From: Deltaproteobacteria bacterium
GTDB lineage: Bacteria; Desulfobacterota; Syntrophia; Syntrophales; UBA5619
NCBI GenBank assembly: GCA_021372695.1
Contig: JAJFTY010000038.1
Span: 61,946-125,945, forward strand
Reading direction: 5' to 3'
Length of the DNA: 64,000 nucleotides
Shown: positions 8,695-16,344 of the stretch, piece by piece
Numbering within the stretch: the first letter of the stretch is position 1
Layout of the letters: each line of letters starts with the position of its first letter
Notes under the pieces: model-generated
Database searches by the model: none
What the model saw: only the letters and a program-made list of their open reading frames with translations
What the model was told of the DNA's origin: nothing
Made by a program: the position numbers and the translations under genes

Positions 8695-9287
8695 AGCGCT
8701 GTGATTCAATTTTGTTGAGGTTTTTTTTGTACGGTCTGCCTGTTGTCGCGGTCCTGGCCCTTTTGGCCAACCGTTATGATTGGATGAGCGCCGGGCCTGC
8801 CGCCGGCCATTTGAACATTCTCAACAATGCGTTCGGTCTGATGTTTGCGTCCTGGATGGGACTGGCCCTGTATCTCTGTTTCCGGCTCATGGTGTCAGCG
8901 TCATTCAGGGACCAGGTGCTGGCCAAGATCACCTTCATCCGGGAGCGCGACGAAAGGGAATCCCAATTGACCGGAAAGGCTGCGAAGACAACATTTCTGA
9001 TGTCCCTGGCTATCCTGATCTTCCTCCTGTGTCTCTCCTGCATCCAGGTGTCCGTCTACAGGGTGCCCGAGGACAAAGCCATTCACGGAAAGACGGGGAT
9101 GGTCACCCTGGGGCTGGGTTTCAATGTGTTCGAGGATGAGGGGAAGAAAGATCCATATCTCGCCGTACAGCGCCAGAATATCTTCTCCTACACGGGCCTG
9201 CCCATCTCCAGTTCAGCTGTGATCCTGCTGCTGATCGTCTGGCAGATCCTTTCCTACAACTGTTCGATGCGGCGGCTGATCCGGTGA
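8691..9287 (+). CDS. Membrane protein coupled to the XRE regulator
   Basis: The 198-aa protein has four predicted membrane segments: residues 8-26, 45-65, 103-125 and the C-terminal 172-190. A short cytoplasmic segment carries ERDERESQLTGKAA, resembling the ERDER motif of DUF2178-type membrane proteins that often sit beside XRE regulators. An extracytoplasmic loop lies between the third and fourth helices. The start overlaps the XRE stop codon. A role in modulating the regulator, or as its target, is inferred only from pairing; the family assignment is tentative. Confidence 0.7.
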   Translation: MKRCDSILLRFFLYGLPVVAVLALLANRYDWMSAGPAAGHLNILNNAFGLMFASWMGLALYLCFRLMVSASFRDQVLAKITFIRERDERESQLTGKAAKTTFLMSLAILIFLLCLSCIQVSVYRVPEDKAIHGKTGMVTLGLGFNVFEDEGKKDPYLAVQRQNIFSYTGLPISSSAVILLLIVWQILSYNCSMRRLIR

Positions 9288-9300
9288 AAAAGGGGGGCAA

Positions 9301-9324
9301 TGCGGAGTTGAGCGCAACTCCGCA
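9301..9324. terminator. Hairpin between convergent genes
   Basis: A perfect 10-bp stem TGCGGAGTTG / CAACTCCGCA encloses the tetraloop AGCG. It lies between the convergent membrane-protein gene and glycogen fusion gene. Read on the minus strand it is followed by ATTGCCCCCCTTTTT, so termination of the glycogen operon is plausible; on the plus strand no T-tract follows. Confidence 0.55.
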
Positions 9325-9362
9325 CCACACCCCGAGCGAAGCCAGTGGAATGAGAGGCTCAA

Positions 9363-12300
9363 TTACCCCCAGTAGACCAGCCCCGTCTCCTGCTTGACCG
9401 CGAGGTCGGGATGATACGGAAGCACCCGGATGCCGTAGGCGTAGGCGCCGTTCTTCCGGACCGTGTAGGTGCCGGAGTAGGTGAGGGCGCCGGCCGCATC
9501 CTTTCCGTCCGGACGGAGGGGGACGCTCTCCGGGGGGTCCTCGAAGCCGTTCCCGTCCTTCTTTCCGATCACCAGCTCCACGAGCACCTCGGATGGCTCC
9601 AGCTTCCCCGGATCGATCCGCACGGCGACGTTGAACGGCTGCTCCACGAGGATGGTATCGCCGCGGATCCCATCGATGCTTACGTCCAGGAGGCGCAGGG
9701 AGGAGAAGCGCATGGGGATCTTCCGCTTCCAGTCGGCGAGCTCCCGGGCCATCCGGAAGGAGCTCTTGTAGAGTTCGTGCTCCCTGAGCGCGGTCGGCAG
9801 GTAGAGGTCGCGGTAGTATTCGATCAGCATCCTCTGGGTGTTGAAACGGGGGACCAGGGTCTGCATGGAGCGCTTGATCATCGCGATCCACCGTTCGGGC
9901 AGCCCCGACATCTCGCGTTCGTAGAAGAGCGGGATGACGTGGTTCTCGAGGAGGTCGAACAGGGACTGGGCATCTTCCTCGTCGGCGTTGTCCGTCTCTT
10001 CCTGCACCCCTTTCACGACGGGGCCGATCGTCCAGCCGTTCGTGCCGTCATATCCCTCCACCCACCAGCCGTCCGAGACGCTGAGGTTCAGGACGCCGTT
10101 GGCGACCACCTTCTCGCCGCTCGTCCCGCTCGCCTCGAGCGGACGCCGGGGGGTGTTCAGCCAGACGTCCGAACCCTGGACGAGGTGGCGGGCGACCCGG
10201 ATGTTGTATCCCTCGACGAAGAAGATCTTCCCCCGGAACCGCTCGTCCTTGCAGACGGCGATGACCTTCTTGATCAGGTCCTTTCCCATGCTGTCGTTCG
10301 GGTGCGCCTTGCCGGCGAAGACGAGATGAACGGGGCGGGTGGGGTGGTTCAGGATCCGGTCGAGGCGGTTGAGATCGGAGAAGATCATGTCGGCGCGCTT
10401 GTAGGGGGCGAACCTGCGGGCGAAGCCGATCATCAACGCAGCCGGATTGATCTTGGCCAGGAGCTCTTCCCGCCAGGTTTTCGAGTAGCCGTACTTCATC
10501 CAGTTCCGGGAGAGATCGTCCCGCAGGAGGTCGATCAGCTTCTGCTTGAGGTCGTACCGCGTCCGCCAGAGGAGGTTGTCGGGGATGTCCTGGATGCGTG
10601 CCCACCGCTCGGGATCGCTGATGTGGCGGTCCCAGTCCATGCCGAGGTAGGAGTCCAGCAGGGATTTCATCCGCGGGGAGATGTAGGTGAGGATGTGGGC
10701 GCCGTTGGTGACGTGGCCGATCGGAATGTCCGATTCGTCGCACCCCTTCCAGACATCCTGCCACATCCGCCGGGAGACCTGACCGTGGAGGCGGCTCACG
10801 GCGTTGCTCTTGTGGGCCATCTTGAGGGCCAGGATCGTCATGAAGAAGGGTTTCCCCTCGCCGCTCTCCTTTCGTCCCAGCTCCCAGAATTGCGACCAGG
10901 AGATCCCGGTCCACTTGACGAAATTGGCGAAGTAGTGCTCGATCAGTTCGCTGCTGAACCGCTCGTTTCCCGCCTCCACCGGCGTATGGGTCGTAAAGAC
11001 GGTGCTTCCGCGTACGACCTCGCTCGCCTCGTCGAAGGAGAGCCCCTCCTCGGTGATCAGTGATCCGATCCGTTCGAAAAGAAGGAAGGCCGAGTGCCCC
11101 TCGTTGATGTGATAGACGCGGGGGCGGATGCCCAGCTTGCGGAGGAGCCGGACCCCGCCCATTCCGAGGAGGATCTCCTGCTCGATCCGGGTCCGGGGGT
11201 CGGCGGTGTAGAGACGCTCCGTGATCTTCCGGTCCTGGGGCGTGTTCCGCGGGACGTTGGTGTCCAGGAGGTAGAGAGAGACGCGGCCGACCCGGACCTC
11301 CCAGATGTTGGCGAAGAGCGTCCGGCCGGGCAGCTCCAGGGAGATCTGGACGGCGTCGCCGTGGTCGTCCTGGACGATCTGCAGCGGCATCCGTGAAAAA
11401 TCGTTTTCAGGGTACTCCTCCGCCTGGCCGCCGCTCCGGTCGATCACCTGTTTGAAGTACCCATGCTTGTAGAGAAGGCCGATGCCGAAGAGGGGGAGAT
11501 TCAGGTCGCTCGCGGTCTTCAGGTGGTCCCCGGAGAGGGTCCCGAGGCCGCCGGAGTAAATCGGCAGGCACTCGTGAAGGCCGTATTCCGTCGAGAAGTA
11601 GGCGATTGGCTGCGACCACTTGAGGCCCGTCAGCGGCCCGATCTGCGGGGAGGGGGCCTTGTCTCCCATGTAGGTGTCGAACTGCTGGAGGATCTGGCTG
11701 TAGAGGCTCAGGTAGCTGGCGTTTTCCGCCGCCTCCTGGAGGCGCTGGGGAGAGACCGTCTCCAGCATCCGCACCGGGTTGTTGCCCATGAGGTTCCAGA
11801 GCTTCGGGTCGATGGAAGAGAAGAGCTCGCGGGCGCGGGGATTCCAGGACCACCAGAGATTGTGGGCGAGCTCCCGCAGCCGGGAGATCTTCGACGGAAG
11901 GTTGGCGACGGCGGTGAAATTCCGGAAATGGGGCTGGACCGAGACAGTGCCGGCGAAGGTGCGTTTCAATTCCACCTGGAGGTCCTTGGCCGCGATCTGC
12001 TCCGTACGGCTTCCGGCGGCGGCGAGGGCGCGATCGTAGGCCTCCGCATAGCTCCGGTAGAAATCTTTCCAGTTCGCGCGGCTCGCGACCGTGCGGGCGT
12101 CGATCCGCTTGCACTGCATCTCCTCCTCGTTCAGGGCCAGGAACTCCCGGAAGATCCGGTGGAGATTGTCCGTGATCGCCTCGACGGACTGGCCCAGGTG
12201 CTTCAGAAGGATGATCCCTTGGCACTCTCCCGCAACCCGCTGCGCCCAGAGGCCGAAACCGGCCTGGTCGGTCGTGATTGTGGGGACGGCGTGGGCCGCG

Positions 12301-13616
12301 CTCTCCAGGGGGGTGTAGCCCCATGGCTCGTAATAGGATGGGAATACCCCGAGATCGCATCCGGCCAGCGCCTCGTAGTAGGTCATGTTGATCAGACCGT
12401 CATGGCCGTTGAGATAGGCGGGCACGAAGATCACCTGGACCCGGTTCTGGGGAAAGTTCCGGAGCCCCAGGCGGTCGCAGGCCCGCAGGATCGGATCGGA
12501 TGCCTCGTTCTGGAGGCGGTGGGTGGCGATGGGCGGGTTGGCCGGATCGGGGCGCGCCGTATCGCTCTGGAGGGAGGGGATCAGGTCCGTGTATCCTCCC
12601 AGGACGAAGAGAAGGGCGAGGACGGTCTCGCCCGATCCCTGCTCGCCGTTCAGGCGGCTCAGGGCCTCGAGAAAGACGTCGATTCCCTTGTTGTGGTATT
12701 CGTAGCGCCCCGATATGAGCATGATCCTTGTACTCGCAGGAAAATCGCGGCGCAGAAACCGAGCGGCCGCGGCCAGGAGCCTCTCCCGGGATTTCAGGGC
12801 CGCAGCGCGGTCGGTCGCGAGATCGGGGACGTTCTCCATGTCGAGGCCGTTCATGGTGATCACGTCGGGCGTCCGGCCGAGAAAATTCTTCGCCTCCGTG
12901 GCGGTGATCTCGCTGACCGTCGTGAAGCAGTCCGCTTCGCGGGCCGATGCCGTTTCCATCGAACACTTGGCGGTGATGTTGTGGGCGCTCGCCTCTCTCT
13001 GGGGGGAGATGTGGTCCATCGTCGTGTAGATGTCGATTCCCGAGCCGGCCAGGGTTCTGCCGAGCATGGTCGCATGCGTGGTGAAGACGGTGCCGATCTC
13101 CGGAACCCGCGTCTTGAGGCCCAGGAGCCCCGCCCCGCTCATCCATTCGTGAAACTGCGCAACGCTTCTCATCCCCCGGGGACGCACGTGGAGGTTGTGG
13201 ACCGTCTCGATCACCTCGCTGCAGGCATAGCTGAACATGACCGGCTCCAGGTAATCCCATCCGCCGGCGATCGAGTCGACGCCGTACTCCTCCCAGATCC
13301 TGAAGAGGAGCTGGTCCTTGTCGTATTTCTTCCCGAATCCCACCAGGATCGCCTTGGGTTCACCCGGAACCTTCCAGCGGCCGAAGCGGCAGGGGATCTC
13401 TTTGATCGCCACGCCTTCGCGGATCCGTTCCCATATCTCTTCCTCTGTCTCCTCGAAATCGATGTTCGTCTTGAGGTCCGGTCCGAGGACGAAATAATCC
13501 TCCCCGAAGGTCGACGTCGCCTCCGGCAACTTGCTCCGGATGACCGTGTAGATCCCTCCGACCTTGTTGCAAACCTCCCAACTGACCTCGAACAGGCAAC
13601 GGCTCGTCTCTGTCAT
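9363..13616 (-). CDS. Glycogen synthase (GT3-type) fused to alpha-glucan phosphorylase (GT35)
   Basis: This 1417-aa protein joins two opposing activities. Residues 1 to about 550 resemble the eukaryote-type GT3 glycogen synthase: it opens with LFEVSWEVCNKVGGIYTVI and carries the acceptor/nucleotide-site motif FPSYYEPWGYTPLES. From about residue 570 it is a glucan phosphorylase of the short bacterial type, with AYFSTEYGLHECLPIYSGGL and the pyridoxal-phosphate segment EASGTSGEKVVANG, whose Lys is about residue 1169. The first half would elongate alpha-1,4-glucan; the second would release glucose-1-phosphate from it. Start and stop are continuous in one frame. The ATG overlaps the stop of the GH57 gene by 4 bp, making it the last gene of the glycogen operon. 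Confidence 0.9.
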   Translation of the reverse strand: MTETSRCLFEVSWEVCNKVGGIYTVIRSKLPEATSTFGEDYFVLGPDLKTNIDFEETEEEIWERIREGVAIKEIPCRFGRWKVPGEPKAILVGFGKKYDKDQLLFRIWEEYGVDSIAGGWDYLEPVMFSYACSEVIETVHNLHVRPRGMRSVAQFHEWMSGAGLLGLKTRVPEIGTVFTTHATMLGRTLAGSGIDIYTTMDHISPQREASAHNITAKCSMETASAREADCFTTVSEITATEAKNFLGRTPDVITMNGLDMENVPDLATDRAAALKSRERLLAAAARFLRRDFPASTRIMLISGRYEYHNKGIDVFLEALSRLNGEQGSGETVLALLFVLGGYTDLIPSLQSDTARPDPANPPIATHRLQNEASDPILRACDRLGLRNFPQNRVQVIFVPAYLNGHDGLINMTYYEALAGCDLGVFPSYYEPWGYTPLESAAHAVPTITTDQAGFGLWAQRVAGECQGIILLKHLGQSVEAITDNLHRIFREFLALNEEEMQCKRIDARTVASRANWKDFYRSYAEAYDRALAAAGSRTEQIAAKDLQVELKRTFAGTVSVQPHFRNFTAVANLPSKISRLRELAHNLWWSWNPRARELFSSIDPKLWNLMGNNPVRMLETVSPQRLQEAAENASYLSLYSQILQQFDTYMGDKAPSPQIGPLTGLKWSQPIAYFSTEYGLHECLPIYSGGLGTLSGDHLKTASDLNLPLFGIGLLYKHGYFKQVIDRSGGQAEEYPENDFSRMPLQIVQDDHGDAVQISLELPGRTLFANIWEVRVGRVSLYLLDTNVPRNTPQDRKITERLYTADPRTRIEQEILLGMGGVRLLRKLGIRPRVYHINEGHSAFLLFERIGSLITEEGLSFDEASEVVRGSTVFTTHTPVEAGNERFSSELIEHYFANFVKWTGISWSQFWELGRKESGEGKPFFMTILALKMAHKSNAVSRLHGQVSRRMWQDVWKGCDESDIPIGHVTNGAHILTYISPRMKSLLDSYLGMDWDRHISDPERWARIQDIPDNLLWRTRYDLKQKLIDLLRDDLSRNWMKYGYSKTWREELLAKINPAALMIGFARRFAPYKRADMIFSDLNRLDRILNHPTRPVHLVFAGKAHPNDSMGKDLIKKVIAVCKDERFRGKIFFVEGYNIRVARHLVQGSDVWLNTPRRPLEASGTSGEKVVANGVLNLSVSDGWWVEGYDGTNGWTIGPVVKGVQEETDNADEEDAQSLFDLLENHVIPLFYEREMSGLPERWIAMIKRSMQTLVPRFNTQRMLIEYYRDLYLPTALREHELYKSSFRMARELADWKRKIPMRFSSLRLLDVSIDGIRGDTILVEQPFNVAVRIDPGKLEPSEVLVELVIGKKDGNGFEDPPESVPLRPDGKDAAGALTYSGTYTVRKNGAYAYGIRVLPYHPDLAVKQETGLVYWG

Positions 13617-14827
13617 CTCTTCTCTCCTGGGTGGGACTTCTTCAGGGTTCGCGAAAAATCGTCGAGGATGTTCATGAAGTTGATGTACGCCTCGTAGGGC
13701 GATTCATAGGGGTTGAAATAGCGGTGGACATCCCCGTCCGAAAACCATTTGGTGCACATATAGTAAAAATGGTCGGAGGTCTGGAGCATTCGCCAGACCC
13801 GAAGGGACCTTTCGTCCCCGCGGCTCCGGACAGCCGCCTCCAGGCCGTAGAGTTTGCCGGCGGCATCGCGCTGCATGGCATTTCCGAGCCACGCCGTCGT
13901 GTCCCGCTCCGCATCCGCCCAGGAGACGAAGTCGGGACAGTCGATCTCCCGGGCCTGATCCTCCTGCTCCCCCTCCCCGTTCACCGCCTCCGCCGGCGTC
14001 CGGAAGCGAAAATCGGGGTTGCGGAGGATCTCCCGGGGAAGGGCCTTCACGAAGTCGAAGATTCCCGTCTCCCGCCACTGGTGTTCGCCCAGGGTCTCGT
14101 AGTCCATGAAGAGGTTGATGACCGCCTCCTCCCGGCGGATGCGGTGGAGCCAGACCGCATATTTTGCGGCCGTGAGCGGGTAGCCGGTCCAGTTGCGGTC
14201 CGAGAAGCGGAAGGCCACATCATCGGAGAGCCGGTAGTTTCTGAGCAGCAGCTTCAGCGTCTTGCAGCCTGCCGGGCGGTATATCCCGTTCGGGCTCCGC
14301 CGGCCGAGGAGCTTTTCCGCCCCTTCTGCCAGGATTGCGCGGTAGCCCATCTTTTCGACGGCTCTTGCCAGGGCGTTGTTGTAAATCAACTCGGTGTGGC
14401 GGAAGGTCATCCCCTCCTGCCCGAAGAGGGAACGGATTCGCTCCCGGTGACGGAGCACCTGCGCCCGGAACTCCCGCGGCGAGAAGAGGAAGGCCAGGGA
14501 GTGGCTGTCGGTCTCGTTGAGGAACTCGACGCATCCTGTGGCGCCCAGGCGCTGGAACAGCTCCAAAGCATCGGGCCTGTGGCGTTCCAACTGGTCGAGG
14601 AGCACCCCGGAGAGGGAAAAGGCGACCCGGAAGGCGCCGTCCTGTTCCCGGATCAGATCGAGCAAAAGCGCGCCCGCGGGGAGATAGCATTTCTCGGCGA
14701 CGCGGTCCAGGATGCGCCGGTTTTCCGCCTCGTCTTCGTAGTCATGGACCTGTCCCACGTCGAAGAAGGAGTAGCGCCGCAGTCGGCAGGGCTGATGCAC
14801 TTGAAAGTAGAGGCAGACGCTCGGCAT
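13613..14827 (-). CDS. GH57 family glycoside hydrolase (alpha-amylase-type)
   Basis: The 404-aa protein has the GH57 signatures: HQP at residues 11-13, the nucleophile segment FRHTELIYNN with Glu at about 146, and the acid/base segment MDYETLGEHQW with Asp at about 242. GH57 includes alpha-amylases, 4-alpha-glucanotransferases and branching enzymes. At about 400 residues this corresponds to the short alpha-amylase-type subgroup, and the position in a glycogen operon fits alpha-glucan hydrolysis or transfer. It begins immediately after the GT4 gene's stop codon and overlaps the following fusion gene by 4 bp, so all are one transcript. Confidence 0.85.
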   Translation of the reverse strand: MPSVCLYFQVHQPCRLRRYSFFDVGQVHDYEDEAENRRILDRVAEKCYLPAGALLLDLIREQDGAFRVAFSLSGVLLDQLERHRPDALELFQRLGATGCVEFLNETDSHSLAFLFSPREFRAQVLRHRERIRSLFGQEGMTFRHTELIYNNALARAVEKMGYRAILAEGAEKLLGRRSPNGIYRPAGCKTLKLLLRNYRLSDDVAFRFSDRNWTGYPLTAAKYAVWLHRIRREEAVINLFMDYETLGEHQWRETGIFDFVKALPREILRNPDFRFRTPAEAVNGEGEQEDQAREIDCPDFVSWADAERDTTAWLGNAMQRDAAGKLYGLEAAVRSRGDERSLRVWRMLQTSDHFYYMCTKWFSDGDVHRYFNPYESPYEAYINFMNILDDFSRTLKKSHPGEKR

Positions 14828-16150
14828 TTACTTCTTCCCCGCGGGGAGAGATACCAGAAAGCCGCCCTCTCTTCTCGTTCCGGTTCCGTGGCAGGCGGAC
14901 TCATAGACGGCCGCGATCCGCTCCGCGGCCGCCTCCCAGCGGATCCTGCGAAGCTCCTCCCGGCCCTTTTCCGCCATCTCGCCGGCCAGGACCGGGTGCG
15001 TGAGAACCGCGATGATCTTGGAAGCGATCTCCTGGATGTCCCAGAAATCGACTTTCAGCGCATGCTTCAGGATTTCGGAGACGCCCGACTGCCGGGAGAG
15101 GATCACCGGGACATCGTACATCATCGCTTCGAGGGGGGAGATGCCGAAGGGTTCGGAAACGCTCGGCATGACGTAGAGGTCGCTGAGCGAGAAGATCCGC
15201 TCGATCTCCTCGCCCCAGAGGAATCCGGTAAAATGGAACCGGTCTCCGATTCCCAGCTCTCCCACGCGCTCGACCATCCTCTCCATCATATCGCCCGCTC
15301 CGGCCATGACGAAGGTGACGTCGGGGAGGACGCCAAGGACCCGGGCGGCCGCCTCGACAAAGTAGTCCGGACCTTTCTGGAAGGTGATCCGGCCGAGATA
15401 GAGGACGGTCTTCCTTTCGTTCGGCCTCCTCCGCCTTTCGGTGCGGTAGATCTGCTGTGCCTCCCGCTGCGAGACGGCGTTGTAGACGACGGAAATCTTG
15501 TCCGAAGGGATGGCGTAACGCTCCATGATCATCCGCCTCGTCCGGTGGCTGACGGCGATGATCCGGTCCGCCTTCTCCAGCCCTTCTCGCTCGATGTCGC
15601 GGATCCGGGCATTGGCATTCTCGCCGCTCCGGTCGTACTCGAGGGAGTGGATATGGAGAATGAACGGCCGGCCGCTGACCCGGCGCGCGATGAGGGCGGC
15701 GGGGATCGTCATCCAGTCATGGGCATGGATCACGTCGAAGGCGAGGGTGCGGGCCAGCGTTCCGCAGGCCCGGCCGTAGCGGGCCACCTCGGCGATCAGG
15801 TCGGGTCCGTAAATCGTGGCCGCGTCGAGCCCCCGCTGTTTCCGGGAGAGAAGGAGCGTGCGGTAGCGTTCTGGATCCAGATAGGGGTGAAGCGAAGAGG
15901 GAAGGGGATGGAGGGTCAGGCCGCTTGAAAGCAACTCCCCGTAATCTGTCCGGTCATTTCCGGAGGGAGGGAGATCGAAGGCGGAGAGCAGGTCCAGAAA
16001 GGGCGCTTCGCCGGCCTCTCCGCCCTGCGGCAGGACGAAGGTGATCCGGTGTCCGAGCGCGGCGAGGGCGGCCGTGATGCCGTAGCAGGCCGTCCCCAGA
16101 CCGCCGCTCACCCGGGGCGGAAATTCCCATCCGAACATCAGGATGCGCAT
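14828..16150 (-). CDS. GT4-type glycosyltransferase, glycogen synthase-like
   Basis: The 440-aa protein has a two-domain GT-B layout. The N-terminal domain opens with MRILMFGWEFPPRVSGGLG, the glycine-rich acceptor loop typical of bacterial glycogen synthase-like GT4/GT5 enzymes, and contains DVIHAHDWMT. The C-terminal domain has YLGRITFQKGPDYF and the E-x7-E region SEPFGISPLEAM. It most likely transfers glucose from ADP- or UDP-glucose to an alpha-glucan or to a sugar phosphate. AAGGAGGCGGTGAC directly before the ATG at 16150 fixes the start. The 194-bp gap to the upstream debranching gene holds nothing recognised; the downstream GH57 gene follows without a gap. Confidence 0.85.
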   Translation of the reverse strand: MRILMFGWEFPPRVSGGLGTACYGITAALAALGHRITFVLPQGGEAGEAPFLDLLSAFDLPPSGNDRTDYGELLSSGLTLHPLPSSLHPYLDPERYRTLLLSRKQRGLDAATIYGPDLIAEVARYGRACGTLARTLAFDVIHAHDWMTIPAALIARRVSGRPFILHIHSLEYDRSGENANARIRDIEREGLEKADRIIAVSHRTRRMIMERYAIPSDKISVVYNAVSQREAQQIYRTERRRRPNERKTVLYLGRITFQKGPDYFVEAAARVLGVLPDVTFVMAGAGDMMERMVERVGELGIGDRFHFTGFLWGEEIERIFSLSDLYVMPSVSEPFGISPLEAMMYDVPVILSRQSGVSEILKHALKVDFWDIQEIASKIIAVLTHPVLAGEMAEKGREELRRIRWEAAAERIAAVYESACHGTGTRREGGFLVSLPAGKK

Positions 16151-16344
16151 GTCACCGCCTCCTTGAGATGATTGAAAATCGTAGCCCTCATCGCGCCGGC
16201 CCTCGTTCGATCCCAAACGTGTGAAGCCAGCCGCCCATGGAGACGCGGAGGATGGGTCTCGGCCGCGCCGATGCCGCGGGGCGCGAAAGCACGATAACAC
16301 AATTGAATTTGAAAATAAACCGCCGAAGAGGACAAAGGGCCGGT

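Noticed and set aside
13631..15928. 765-codon open frame on the plus strand opposite the glycogen genes
   Set aside because: It is antisense to GH57 and GT4 genes with clear catalytic motifs; long antisense frames are expected at this GC content, and its translation shows no family features.
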